A DNA stretch of 49,977 bases from positions 1 to 49,977 of the forward strand of contig JAUVWV010000003.1 of assembly GCA_030603925.1 (NCBI GenBank), in the 5' to 3' direction. This document shows positions 42,231 through 49,977 of the stretch, one piece after another. Within the stretch, counting starts at the first letter, position 1; every line of letters starts with the position of its first letter. The position numbers were made by a program, and so were the translations under genes. This DNA comes from Thauera sp. (lineage in GTDB: Bacteria; Pseudomonadota; Gammaproteobacteria; Burkholderiales; Rhodocyclaceae). The notes beneath the pieces are model-generated. The model was not told where the DNA came from. It saw only the letters and a program-made list of their open reading frames with translations, and did no database searches.

Positions 42231-42536
42231 CTAGTTGGATGCCACGCCGAGCACATCGGCGATACGGCGCAGTTGTTCGTCGGAATAGCCCTGCGCGTGG
42301 CGATGCATGACGGTGGCCGCCCGCTTGCCGCTCTTGAAATCGATCAGGGCGCGGTAGATGCCGTCGGCCGACTGTCCGGCCAGCGCGGGCATGCCGCCGT
42401 CGGAACGCCCGTCGGGTCCGTGACAGGCGAAACAGGCGCTGGCCCAGGCCTCTGCCTTGTGGTCATCCTGCGCGAGCAGCGGGAACGACAGCCCCAGCCC
42501 GGCGGCGAGCAACACCGCGGAAACACAGTTCTGCAT
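42231..42536 (-). CDS. small monoheme cytochrome c, partner of the sulfide dehydrogenase
   Basis: The 101-residue product has a signal peptide (ending PLLAQ) and one haem motif, CFACH, early in the mature protein. PALAGQSADGIYRALIDFKSGKR and a later methionine (TVMHRHAQGYSDEQ) suit a class I cytochrome with His-Met ligation. Chromatium FccA is dihaem, so this single-haem form is the shorter type found with many FccB/SoxF proteins. Start: ATG 42536, with AGGAGG seven bases upstream; the track's M at 42539 is a TTG. It precedes fccB by 12 bases. Confidence 0.9.
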   Translation of the reverse strand: MQNCVSAVLLAAGLGLSFPLLAQDDHKAEAWASACFACHGPDGRSDGGMPALAGQSADGIYRALIDFKSGKRAATVMHRHAQGYSDEQLRRIADVLGVASN

Positions 42537-42608
42537 CAAGCATCCTCCTCACCGGCCGGCCTCGGCCAAAACGCGCACATCCTAGCCGAAATCGAACGTC
42601 ATGACACG

Positions 42609-42628
42609 AAAAAGCCCCTTGCGGGGCT
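42609..42628 (-). terminator. Rho-independent terminator after the ankyrin gene
   Basis: AGCCCC and GGGGCT form a 6-base stem with a 4-base loop; on the minus strand TTTTT follows. It ends the leftward transcript of the ankyrin gene, leaving about 70 bases for the cytochrome-sulfide dehydrogenase promoter. Confidence 0.8.
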
Positions 42629-42654
42629 CTTAGGCGGCTGCGGGGGAGGAATGT

Positions 42655-43311
42655 TCAGCGGCGAGCGGCGCCGCCCGCCGCTATCAGGGCGGCAATGTCG
42701 GTATTGCCTACCGAGCGCGCCCACTCCTCGGCGGTCTGCCCGCGGTCGTTGCGCAACTCGGTACGCGCACCGGCGCGCAGCAGCCGGCGCACCACTTCCG
42801 CGTGGCCGTTGCGCGCGGCGAGCATCAGCGCGGTGGCCTGCGCGGGGTTGCGCGCATCCACGTCGGCCTTGCGCGCGAGGAGCTTGTCCACCAGGCCGGC
42901 ATGGCCCTCGAAGGCCGCGTAGTGCAACGCCGTCCAGCCTTCGTGATCGACCGGTGCGCCAGCCTCGAGCAGCTGGTCGACGATGTCCTCGTGCCCCTTC
43001 AGCGCAGCGAGCATCAGCGCCGAATCGCCAGCCAGGTTGCGCGCCCCCAGACGCGGGCGGAAACGCAGCAGCGCGCCCACCGTAGCCGCATGGCCTTCGC
43101 GCGCGGCAAGGATCAGCAGGGTATTGCCCTGCGCATCGACGGTGTCCGGGTCGATGCCGCGTTCGAGCAGGGTGGCGAGCTGGCGGGTGTCGCCCAGGCG
43201 CGCGGACGACAGCGAGGCCTCGTAGCTGCCGCCCTGTGCGGCCGCTACGCCGAGGCTGAGCGCGGCACACAGGCCGACCAGGAAGCGGATGGAATCAGTG
43301 AGGGTGGGCAT
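42655..43311 (-). CDS. exported ankyrin-repeat protein
   Basis: The 218-residue product has a signal peptide (FLVGLCAALSLGVAAAQ), then about five ankyrin repeats from residue 50, such as GNTLLILAAREGHAATVGALL, GDSALMLAALKGHEDIVDQLL, GWTALHYAAFEGHAGLVDKLL and ATALMLAARNGHAEVVRRLL. It is a periplasmic binding scaffold of unknown partner. ATG 43311 is used since it opens into the signal peptide; the longer track ORF begins inside tatD. It overlaps the tatD end by 17 bases, so the two are probably co-translated. Confidence 0.88.
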   Translation of the reverse strand: MPTLTDSIRFLVGLCAALSLGVAAAQGGSYEASLSSARLGDTRQLATLLERGIDPDTVDAQGNTLLILAAREGHAATVGALLRFRPRLGARNLAGDSALMLAALKGHEDIVDQLLEAGAPVDHEGWTALHYAAFEGHAGLVDKLLARKADVDARNPAQATALMLAARNGHAEVVRRLLRAGARTELRNDRGQTAEEWARSVGNTDIAALIAAGGAARR

Positions 43312-44068
43312 GGCGGAACAGCCTGAAGAAGTTGTCGGTACTGGCCTGGGCGATGCGCTCCAGGGTTTCGCCGCGCAGGCGGGCGATTTCCTCGGCCACA
43401 TGCACCACGTAGGCCGGTTCGTTGGTGCGCCCACGATGCGGCACGGGCGCGAGATAGGGGGCGTCGGTCTCGATCAGCAGGCGGTCGAGCGGCACGCGCG
43501 TCGCCACCTCCTTGAGCGCCCTGGCATTCTTGAAGGTGACGATGCCGGAGAAGGAGATGTAGAAGCCCAGCGCGAGCGCCGCATCGGCGACCTCCTGCGA
43601 TTCGGTGAAGCAGTGCATCACCCCGCCGGCCTCCTCCGCCCGCTCTTCGCGCATCAGGCGCAGGGTATCGGCGGCGGCTTCGCGCGTATGGATGATCAGC
43701 GGCTTGCCGGCACGCCGCGCGGCCCGGATATGGGTGCGGAAGCGTTCGCGCTGCCACTCCGGGGCGTCTTTCTGCCAGTGGTAGTCGAGCCCGGTCTCGC
43801 CGATGGCGATCACCTTCGGATGATCGGCCAGCGCGACCAGGCGCGCCTCGTCCGGCTCCTCGCAGTCATCGTTGTCCGGGTGCACGCCCACCGAGGCGTA
43901 CAGCCCGGGATGGCGCCCGGCGAGCGCAAGCACGCGCGGAAAGTCTTCCAGCTTCACCGACACGCACAGGGCATGGCGGACAGCGGCCGCATGCATGGCG
44001 GCGATGACTTCGTCCTCGCGCGCGATCAGGTCGGGAAAATCGAGATGGCAGTGGGAATCGACGTACAT
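43295..44068 (-). CDS. tatD: TatD family metal-dependent hydrolase
   Basis: The 257-residue product has the TatD metal-binding motifs: MYVDSHCHLDFPDL at the start, IGETGLDYHW near residue 90, PLIIHTREA near 125, VMHCFTES near 150, and LLIETDAPYLAP near 200. TatD-type enzymes are DNases and peptidases of the amidohydrolase superfamily. The gene lies 109 bases after the pilZ stop and could be part of that operon, as tatD often follows holB and pilZ. Confidence 0.93.
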   Translation of the reverse strand: MYVDSHCHLDFPDLIAREDEVIAAMHAAAVRHALCVSVKLEDFPRVLALAGRHPGLYASVGVHPDNDDCEEPDEARLVALADHPKVIAIGETGLDYHWQKDAPEWQRERFRTHIRAARRAGKPLIIHTREAAADTLRLMREERAEEAGGVMHCFTESQEVADAALALGFYISFSGIVTFKNARALKEVATRVPLDRLLIETDAPYLAPVPHRGRTNEPAYVVHVAEEIARLRGETLERIAQASTDNFFRLFRHAHPH

Positions 44069-44177
44069 GCGGGCGCTTCTGGCTTTGTCGGAACTTCGGT
44101 TGCGGGCGCAGGATCAGACCGCGCCGCGACGTACCGGTTCGCCGGCACACCACGGCGCGCTGCGCGCGGCGCGGGAT

Positions 44178-44543
44178 TCAGAGGGTGTGGGTGGGGCGAT
44201 TGGAGCCCAGGTGCCCGGCGAGGATCTGCTCGATGCGGTGCTTGACCGCCTTGCCGGACTCCTCGTTGCTGAAATGCACGCCCACGCCCTGCGTCTTGCC
44301 GCCCTGCGCACCGTGCGGGGTCACCCACACGACGGTGCCGGCCACCGGATGCTTGGTGGGGTCATCCATCAGCTGCAGCAGCATGAACACCTCGTCGCCC
44401 AGCGCGTGGTTCTTGGGCGTGGGCACGAAGATGCCGCCGTTGAGCAGAAACGGCATGTAGGCGGCGTAGAGCGCCGACTTGGAGTTGATGTTCAGCGACA
44501 GCACGCTGGGGCGTGCCACCTGGGGCCGGTTCTGGTCACTCAT
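44178..44543 (-). CDS. pilZ: PilZ domain protein (type IV pilus control)
   Basis: The 121-residue product matches the small PilZ of Pseudomonas and Neisseria type in length and content: RPSVLSLNINSKSALYAAYMPFL, GGIFVPT, ALGDEVFMLLQLMDD, VAGTVVWVTPHGA and GVGVHFSNEESG. This class lacks the RxxxR c-di-GMP-binding motif, and none is seen here, so it is likely to act in pilus assembly by protein contacts. It overlaps holB in an ATGA. The order holB-pilZ-tatD is common in this phylum. Confidence 0.9.
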   Translation of the reverse strand: MSDQNRPQVARPSVLSLNINSKSALYAAYMPFLLNGGIFVPTPKNHALGDEVFMLLQLMDDPTKHPVAGTVVWVTPHGAQGGKTQGVGVHFSNEESGKAVKHRIEQILAGHLGSNRPTHTL

Positions 44544-45595
44544 GGTCTGGGTCCGGTAAGCGCGCGCGCATAGCGCATCAGCATGTCTTCCAGCATCAGC
44601 CTGGCATTGAGCGGATGGCTTGCGACCCGCCGAATCTGGGCGAATTCATTGTAGCAGTTGCTCGCCCCGGCAAGGCTGCAGCGTGCCGCGAGCGCCGCCA
44701 GCAGGCCTTCGTGGGCGGGAAAGAAGCGCACCCGCCCGCCCAGGCGCAGCGCCGCCAGGTCCGCCACCCAGCGCTGCATCCAGTCCACCAGCACCACCAT
44801 GCCGAAGCCGGCGGCCAGCGCCTCCTTCGACTTCAGCCAGCTCTCCCACTGGCCGGCCAGGCGCAGCGGATCGCCGTCGGGTAGCTGGGCGAGATCCTTC
44901 ACGAAGCGGGCGTACAGCGCGCTGGCGCCCTGCTCCGCCAAACGTTCGGCGGCCAGCGGCAGCCCGCCGCTCAGCGCCAGCAGTTCGGCCGCGCGGGCGT
45001 CATGCGCGGCCAGCCAGGGGGCGAGCGCCTCGGCCGGCGGGCGCGCGAAGCTCCATTGCTGGCAGCGGCTGCGGATGGTGGGCAGCAGGCGGCGCGGCGC
45101 GGAAGACACCAGCAGGAACACGCAACCGGCCGGCGGCTCCTCGAGCAGCTTGAGCAGCGCGTTGGCGGTGAACACGTTCATCGCTTCGGCCGGATCGAGC
45201 AACACCACGCGGCGGCTGCCGTGGTGGCCGGTGACCGTCAGCGCCTCCTGCAGCGCGCGGATCTGTTCGATGAGGATCTGCGCGGACTTGGCCTTGCCCG
45301 CCGCGGGCTCCGCCGCGCCTTCGCCCTCGGCCCCCTCGGGCGCGGCCGCGTCGGCCGCCGGTACCACGCGGTAGAGATCCGGGTGGTTGCCCGAGAGGCG
45401 CCACTGGCAGGCCGGACAGTGGCCGCAGGCATGACCGTCGGGTGCCGGGGCGTCGCACAGCAGGCGTGCGGCGAGCGCCTCGGCCAGGTCGCGCTTGCCC
45501 AGCCCGGGCGGTCCGACCAGCAGCAGCGCATGCGGCAGGCGCTCGCCCAGTTCGAGCAGGCGCTGCCAGGTGGAGGCGAGCCAGGGGTGGATCAT
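44540..45595 (-). CDS. holB: DNA polymerase III delta' subunit
   Basis: The 351-residue product belongs to the clamp-loader AAA+ group: [20 protein letters not shown] (P-loop) near residue 25, a zinc module [45 protein letters not shown] and [20 protein letters not shown]. The delta' subunit is part of the complex that loads the sliding clamp. An alanine/glutamate-rich insert stands near residues 85-100. It overlaps tmk and pilZ by 4 bases each (ATGA). Confidence 0.94.
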   Translation of the reverse strand: MIHPWLASTWQRLLELGERLPHALLLVGPPGLGKRDLAEALAARLLCDAPAPDGHACGHCPACQWRLSGNHPDLYRVVPAADAAAPEGAEGEGAAEPAAGKAKSAQILIEQIRALQEALTVTGHHGSRRVVLLDPAEAMNVFTANALLKLLEEPPAGCVFLLVSSAPRRLLPTIRSRCQQWSFARPPAEALAPWLAAHDARAAELLALSGGLPLAAERLAEQGASALYARFVKDLAQLPDGDPLRLAGQWESWLKSKEALAAGFGMVVLVDWMQRWVADLAALRLGGRVRFFPAHEGLLAALAARCSLAGASNCYNEFAQIRRVASHPLNARLMLEDMLMRYARALTGPRP

Positions 45596-46224
45596 GCGAA
45601 CCAGCGCTCGGTGACGATGGACGCCAGTTCGGCGCGGATCTGCTCCGGCGTGCGGCTGGCGTCGATGACGCGGATGCGCTCCGGCGCACGGCGCGCGCGC
45701 GCGAGGTAACCCTGGCGCACGCGCTCGAAGAAGTCGCGCTGCTCGCGCTCGAAGCGGTCGGGCGCCGCGCCGGTGCCGGCCACGCGCGCCGCAGCGACTT
45801 CCGGCGCGAGATCGAACACCAGGGTCAGATCGGGCTGAAAGCCGGGGTGCACCCAGCTTTCGAGGGCATCGAACCTGTCTTCCGCAAGACCACGCCCGCC
45901 CACCTGGTAGGCATAGGTAGCGTCCGAGAAACGATCCGACACCACCCAGCGGCCCTCGGCCAAAGCAGGCAGGATGCGCGCGGCGAGGTGCTCGCGGCGC
46001 GCCGCGAACATCAGCATCGCTTCGGTCTCCAGATGCAACGGCTCGTGCAGCAGGAGTTCGCGCAGACGTTCGCCCAGTGGCGTGCCACCCGGCTCGCGGG
46101 TCTGCTCCACGCTGAGCCCGCGCCCCTGCAGCAAGGCCACCAGCGCAGCGATCTGGCTGCTCTTGCCGGCACCGTCGATGCCTTCGAAAGTGATGAAGCG
46201 GGCTTGCCGCACGCGCTCGTTCAA
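45592..46224 (-). CDS. tmk: thymidylate kinase
   Basis: The 210-residue product has the P-loop [12 protein letters not shown], the DR-type motif [30 protein letters not shown], and the lid region near [14 protein letters not shown]. It phosphorylates dTMP to dTDP. It starts in the ATGA ending mltG and its stop overlaps the holB start, giving a tightly coupled run. Confidence 0.95.
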   Translation of the reverse strand: MNERVRQARFITFEGIDGAGKSSQIAALVALLQGRGLSVEQTREPGGTPLGERLRELLLHEPLHLETEAMLMFAARREHLAARILPALAEGRWVVSDRFSDATYAYQVGGRGLAEDRFDALESWVHPGFQPDLTLVFDLAPEVAAARVAGTGAAPDRFEREQRDFFERVRQGYLARARRAPERIRVIDASRTPEQIRAELASIVTERWFA

Positions 46225-47225
46225 CTGCCTCTCCCCCCGCGCTGATAGCGGTTCACGGCCCGGTTGTGATCGGCAAGGTTGCGCGAAAATTCGCTGCTGC
46301 CGTCACCGCGGGCGACGAAGTAGAAAAAATCGGTCTTCAGCGGCTGCAGCGCGGCAAGCAGCGATTCGCGCCCCGGCATGGCGATCGGCGTGGGCGGCAG
46401 GCCGGCCCGCGTATAGGTGTTCCACGGATGGTCGGTGTCCAGGTGATGGCGGCGCAGGCGGCCCTCGAAGTCCGCACCGTAGCCGTAGATCACCGTGGGA
46501 TCGGTCTGCAGGCGCATGCCGATGCGCAGGCGGTTGATGAACACCGATGCGACCAGGCCGCGCTCGTCGGCGCGTCCGGTCTCCTTTTCGATGATGGACG
46601 CCAGAGTGAGCGCCTCGTAGGGCGTCTTCAGCGGCAGGTCCGGATGGCGCGCCTCCCACACCCGCTCGAGCTGCGCCTGCATCGCCAGATAGGCGCGGCG
46701 GTACAGCGCGAGCGCGCTGGAGTGCTTGTCGAACAGATAGGTATCGGGGAAGAACAGGCCCTCGGGATGGGTCTCCGCGGCACCGATGCGCTGCAGGATC
46801 TCCGCGTCGCTCAGTCCTGCGGCATCCTGCAGCAGGAAGGGATGCGCCTCGACCATCGCGCGGAACTGGCGGAAGCTCCAGCCCTCCACCAGGGTCAGGT
46901 CGGCCTGCGAGACATCGCCGCTGGACAGTTTGAGGATCAGTTGCCAGAGCGTGAGCCCGTCATGCACTTCGTAGCTGCCGGCCATGATCCGCTCGGCCTT
47001 GCCGCTCGCCCGCGCGATCCAGTACAGCGCCTCCGGATGCACCGCAACGCCGGAAGCGGCGATGGTGTTGGCGGCCTGGCGCATGTTGTGGCCGCGCGCG
47101 ACGGTGAAATCGATCACCGGCTCGGCAAGCGGCAAGGGACGCAGCACCACCCACCAGAACGCCCCGGCGGCGGCAACGGCAAACAGCATCAGGAGAAGGA
47201 CAAGACGGACCAGCAGGGATTTCAT
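46221..47225 (-). CDS. mltG: endolytic murein transglycosylase MltG
   Basis: The 334-residue product has an N-terminal membrane anchor ([21 protein letters not shown]), a LysM-like region and a YceG catalytic domain. That domain shows [36 protein letters not shown] (catalytic Glu) and [18 protein letters not shown]. It cuts new glycan strands in the periplasm to set their length. ATG 47225 is used as the typical [12 protein letters not shown] start; the longer GTG start in the track lacks a better ribosome site. It is divergent from ygfZ and heads the mltG-tmk-holB-pilZ run. Confidence 0.93.
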   Translation of the reverse strand: MKSLLVRLVLLLMLFAVAAAGAFWWVVLRPLPLAEPVIDFTVARGHNMRQAANTIAASGVAVHPEALYWIARASGKAERIMAGSYEVHDGLTLWQLILKLSSGDVSQADLTLVEGWSFRQFRAMVEAHPFLLQDAAGLSDAEILQRIGAAETHPEGLFFPDTYLFDKHSSALALYRRAYLAMQAQLERVWEARHPDLPLKTPYEALTLASIIEKETGRADERGLVASVFINRLRIGMRLQTDPTVIYGYGADFEGRLRRHHLDTDHPWNTYTRAGLPPTPIAMPGRESLLAALQPLKTDFFYFVARGDGSSEFSRNLADHNRAVNRYQRGGRGS

Positions 47226-47307
47226 TCGGAACGGACTCGATCGGACGGACACCCGCGTCAGTCCGTGCGGCGGGGCACGGCATCGGCTGCGCGGGCCGGC
47301 TGGGCCC

Positions 47308-47313
47308 TATAAT
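47308..47313 (+). promoter_or_regulatory. -10 element of the ygfZ promoter
   Basis: A perfect TATAAT lies 46 bases before the ygfZ start in the divergent gap. A matching -35 hexamer is not obvious 17 bases upstream. Its reverse strand reads TATTAT and could also serve mltG. Confidence 0.5.
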
Positions 47314-47359
47314 ACTTCATCGTCCTGCCCCTCCCCCCGACAAACCGGACCACAGACCC

Positions 47360-48376
47360 ATGAACAACGCCTGGACCGACTTTCTCGCACAAGAAGGCGC
47401 CACCGTCGCTGCGGACGGCGTCCATTTCGCCACCACCCCCGCCGAGGGCGCATGCACCGTGGTGCCCCTGCTGCATCTGGGCCTGATCCGCAGCCGCGGC
47501 GAGGATTCCGCCCCCTTCCTGCACAACCTGCTGTCCAACGACGTCAACAAACTGGCCGCCGACGCGGCCGAGCTGAACAGCTTCAACTCGCCCAAGGGGC
47601 GCATGCTGGCCAGCCTGCTGATGTGGCGCGAGCCGGATGGCCACCTGATCGCGCTGTCGGCCGACATCCAGCCCGCGATGCTGAAGAAGCTGTCGATGTA
47701 CATCCTGCGCAGCAAGGTCAAGCTCACCGACGCCGGCGACGAACTGGCGCTGCTCGGCGTGAGCGGCCCGCAGGCCGATACCGTGCTGCGCGCGGCCGGT
47801 CTGGCGCTGCCCGAAGCGCCGCGCAAGCACACCGGCGACAGCGCCACGCGGGTGATCCGCCTCACCGCCGACAGCTATCTGCTGGCCACCGCCCTGCACG
47901 AGGCGCCGGCCCGCTTTGCCGCGCTGCGCGATGCGGGTGCCGTGCCCGCCGGCACGGCCAGCTGGACGCTGGCGATGATCCGCGCCGGACTGCCGCTGAT
48001 CACCGCCGCCACCCAGGAAGCCTTCGTCGCGCAGATGCTGAACTACGAACTGATCGGCGGGGTGAGCTTCCACAAGGGCTGCTACCCCGGCCAGGAGATC
48101 GTCGCGCGCACCCAGTACCTGGGCAAGCTGAAGAAGCGCATGTTCCGCGTGGCCGTCGACAGCGCGCAGGCACCTGCAGCGGGCGCGGACCTGTATGCAC
48201 CGGACTTCGGCGAACAGTCCGCCGGCCAGCTGGTAAACGTCGCCCCGGCGCCGGGCGGCGGCTTCGAGGCGCTGGCCGTACTGCAGACCAGCAGCCGCGA
48301 GGCGGGCGAAGTCCGCCTGGGCAGCCCGCAGGGCCCCGCACTGCGCTTTCTCGACCTTCCCTACGCGATTCCCTGA
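47360..48376 (+). CDS. ygfZ: folate-binding protein YgfZ (iron-sulfur cluster repair/assembly)
   Basis: The 338-residue product resembles the glycine-cleavage T-protein and has the family motif KGCYPGQEIVART near residue 234, with the conserved cysteine. LLSNDVNKL and FNSPKGRMLASLLMW are also typical. YgfZ helps maturation of Fe-S enzymes in a tetrahydrofolate-dependent way. The start ATG follows CCACAGACCC without a clear ribosome site. The next gene begins 3 bases after the stop. Confidence 0.93.
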   Translation: MNNAWTDFLAQEGATVAADGVHFATTPAEGACTVVPLLHLGLIRSRGEDSAPFLHNLLSNDVNKLAADAAELNSFNSPKGRMLASLLMWREPDGHLIALSADIQPAMLKKLSMYILRSKVKLTDAGDELALLGVSGPQADTVLRAAGLALPEAPRKHTGDSATRVIRLTADSYLLATALHEAPARFAALRDAGAVPAGTASWTLAMIRAGLPLITAATQEAFVAQMLNYELIGGVSFHKGCYPGQEIVARTQYLGKLKKRMFRVAVDSAQAPAAGADLYAPDFGEQSAGQLVNVAPAPGGGFEALAVLQTSSREAGEVRLGSPQGPALRFLDLPYAIP

Positions 48377-48379
48377 GCC

Positions 48380-48685
48380 ATGGATACAAGCAGCGAAGCG
48401 GTCAGCTACTACATCTACTTCCGCATCCGCGCGGACATCGACACCGACGCCGCCGCCGCGGGCATCCGCGCCATGCAGCTCGCGCTGGCTCGCACGACCG
48501 GCGTCGAAGGCCGCCTGCTGCGACGGCTGCACGACGCATACACGTGGATGGAGGTGTATGAGGCGGTCGGCGACCCGGGCGCCTTCGAGCATGCGCTGGA
48601 CGCCGCCGTGGCGGCCCACGAACTGGGCGCGATGATCGAGGCCGGCAGTGCGCGGCACATGGAACGCTTCATCGAATGTGCCTGA
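48380..48685 (+). CDS. DUF4936 family protein
   Basis: The 101-residue product starts MDTSSEAVSYYIYFRIRADI and continues with RLLRRLHDAYTWMEVYEAV. This fits the small betaproteobacterial DUF4936 family, whose function is unknown; the alpha/beta pattern suggests a ferredoxin-like fold. It lies 3 bases after ygfZ, and its end overlaps the next gene by 10 bases. Confidence 0.8.
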   Translation: MDTSSEAVSYYIYFRIRADIDTDAAAAGIRAMQLALARTTGVEGRLLRRLHDAYTWMEVYEAVGDPGAFEHALDAAVAAHELGAMIEAGSARHMERFIECA

Positions 48686-49473
48686 TCGTGCTGGCCTGGC
48701 AGGTCCACCCGGATTACCCCCTGGTGGTGGCCGCCAACCGCGACGAGTTCCTCGCGCGACCGGCCGCCGCGGCGCACTGGTGGCCGGACTATCCCGAGGT
48801 GCTGGCCGGGCGCGACCTGGAAGGCGGCGGCACGTGGATGGGCCTGAGCCGCAACGGCCGCTTCGCGGCGCTGACCAACTACCGCGACCCCAGCCAGCGC
48901 CGCCCCGGCGCGCCGTCGCGCGGCCTGCTGGTGCGTGACTGCCTGCGCGCAACCGAGGACGCACGCACCACGCTCGACGGCATCGCGCCGCATGCGGCGC
49001 GCTACCCCGGCTTCAACCTGCTGCTCGGCGACGGCCGGCAACTGGGCGTTTTCGAGAGCACCACCGGGCGCACGCGGATGCTGCCCCCCGGGCTGTACGG
49101 CCTCTCCAACCATCTGCTCGACACGCCCTGGCCGAAGGTGGCGCGCGCACGCGAGCGCCTGGCCGCGGCGCTGGGCGGCGAACCGGACGAAGCAGCGCTG
49201 CTGGCCCTGCTGCGCGACGACACGCCGGCGCCCGACGAACTGCTCCCCAGCACCGGGGTAGACGCCGACTGGGAGCGCTGGCTGTCGCCGGCCTTCATCC
49301 GCGCACCGGGCTACGGCACGCGCTGCTCGAGCCTGATCACCCTGCGGCGCGACGGACAGCTGCGCCTGCGTGAATGGACCTGGGACGAAGCAGGCGAACT
49401 GGCCGGCGAGGCGAGCCACGGATTTCTCGTCGCGGACACGCCGCACGGCACGAGCGACCCGGCACCGCACTGA
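48676..49473 (+). CDS. NRDE family protein (TANGO2-like)
   Basis: The 265-residue product opens MCLIVLAWQVHPDYPLVVAANRDEF, with the Cys2 and Asn-Arg-Asp-Glu signature of the NRDE/TANGO2 family. GRDLEGGGTWMGLSRNGRFAALTNYRDP follows, then GLYGLSNHLLDTPWPK. An N-terminal-nucleophile-like hydrolase fold is predicted for the family, and haem handling has been proposed for relatives. The exact role is unknown. It overlaps the DUF4936 gene by 10 bases, so they are probably co-translated. Confidence 0.88.
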   Translation: MCLIVLAWQVHPDYPLVVAANRDEFLARPAAAAHWWPDYPEVLAGRDLEGGGTWMGLSRNGRFAALTNYRDPSQRRPGAPSRGLLVRDCLRATEDARTTLDGIAPHAARYPGFNLLLGDGRQLGVFESTTGRTRMLPPGLYGLSNHLLDTPWPKVARARERLAAALGGEPDEAALLALLRDDTPAPDELLPSTGVDADWERWLSPAFIRAPGYGTRCSSLITLRRDGQLRLREWTWDEAGELAGEASHGFLVADTPHGTSDPAPH

Positions 49474-49518
49474 ACGCGCGCTGCGGCACCGCCTACGGGC
49501 AGCCCGCGGAACACTGCC

Positions 49519-49959
49519 CTACAGGCGGCGGCGCATCGTGCGGTGTTCGATGCCGGCATCCATGAACACCCCGCCTTCGGCGACGAAGCCGTGCGCGCAA
49601 TAGAAGGCCTGCGCCTGCAACTGGGCGTTGAGCACGACTTCGCCCATGCCGCGCGCGCGCGCCTCGGCCACCAGTGCCTGCAGCACCTGCCCGCCCACCC
49701 CGCGGCCGCGCCAGGCGGCATCCACCGCCATGCGGCCGATGTGCCCATCCGGCAGCAGACGGCCGGTACCCACCACCCGGCCGTCGGGCAGTTCGGCCAC
49801 CGCGTGGCGGCACAGCGGATCGAATTCGTCGCGTTCGAGTTCGGCCGGCACGCCCTGCTCGACCACGAACACCTGTTCGCGCAGCGGCATGGCCAAGGGC
49901 TCGGCCAGTGCCCAGTCGAGGATGCGGATGGTCGGCCGTTCGCCCGCGTGCGCGCTCAT
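49519..49959 (-). CDS. GNAT family N-acetyltransferase (ElaA-like)
   Basis: The 146-residue product has the GNAT acetyl-CoA loop (IGRMAVDAAWRGRGVGGQVLQAL) at about residues 74-96 and the conserved start LREQVFVVEQGVP of the ElaA-like group. AQAFYCAHGFVAEGGVFMDAGIEH ends it. The acceptor is unknown. The gene converges on the NRDE gene across 45 bases. Confidence 0.88.
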   Translation of the reverse strand: MSAHAGERPTIRILDWALAEPLAMPLREQVFVVEQGVPAELERDEFDPLCRHAVAELPDGRVVGTGRLLPDGHIGRMAVDAAWRGRGVGGQVLQALVAEARARGMGEVVLNAQLQAQAFYCAHGFVAEGGVFMDAGIEHRTMRRRL

Positions 49960-49977
49960 GCGTTCACTCTCCGATGT

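Overview
The window is GC-rich chromosomal DNA packed with genes whose codons mostly end in G or C. The gene set fits a betaproteobacterium of the Rhodocyclales (Thauera, Azoarcus or Aromatoleum-like). This placement is inferred from gene content and protein style, because no rRNA is present. I saw no tRNA, rRNA, CRISPR array, prophage or complete insertion sequence. Most genes are housekeeping. The accessory flavour comes from signalling proteins, a few unusual enzyme clusters and small repeats.

Layout. 1-3.3 kb: C-terminal part of the U32 protein RlhA, an anchored unknown protein, slyX and a circularly permuted YlqF/RbgA GTPase. 3.3-3.5 kb: a non-coding element with 18-bp perfect inverted ends and a TTA duplication, like a MITE. 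3.5-6.5 kb: a GGDEF-EAL protein paired with a small periplasmic molybdopterin-oxidoreductase-fold protein. 6.6-10.3 kb: aroG-serB and an HDOD-like protein. 10.3-16 kb: motAB, moaA, rmuC and an EAL protein. 16-18.7 kb: a REP-like palindrome, an orphan amino-acid binding protein and a GGDEF protein. 18.7-22.4 kb: a YbbP-type permease gene split by one in-frame amber codon, and an M20 amidohydrolase. 22.6-31.2 kb: a predicted amidoligase cluster (transglutaminase-DUF2126, circularly permuted ATP-grasp-Alpha-E, second transglutaminase), then a histone-deacetylase-fold enzyme and a NYN-LOTUS protein. 31.5-33.8 kb: a PAS-GGDEF-EAL protein. 33.9-39.2 kb: a two-subunit ATP-citrate-lyase-like enzyme with an unusually large alpha subunit, preceded by a porin. 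39.4-42.5 kb: gdhA and a flavocytochrome c sulfide dehydrogenase pair. 42.6-47.2 kb: ankyrin protein, tatD, and the coupled run mltG-tmk-holB-pilZ. 47.3-50 kb: ygfZ, DUF4936, an NRDE protein and a GNAT acetyltransferase.

How the genes work together. Four GGDEF/EAL proteins, one PilZ protein and one HDOD protein lie near motAB, so cyclic-di-GMP control of motility or surface life is a recurring theme. The citrate-lyase-like pair would make acetyl-CoA and oxaloacetate from citrate. The sulfide dehydrogenase would feed electrons from sulfide to cytochromes. Together they allow, but do not prove, a reductive or mixotrophic metabolism. The amidoligase cluster looks like a complete but biochemically unknown peptide-bond-forming system. 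Rho-independent terminators after the porin, gdhA, fccAB and the ankyrin gene define the transcription units clearly in the 38-43 kb stretch.

Best candidates for new biology: the enlarged citrate-lyase-like alpha subunit, which may hold two citrate-synthase-like halves; the amidoligase cluster followed by a deacetylase and an RNase-like gene; the MITE-like element; and the amber-split ybbP.
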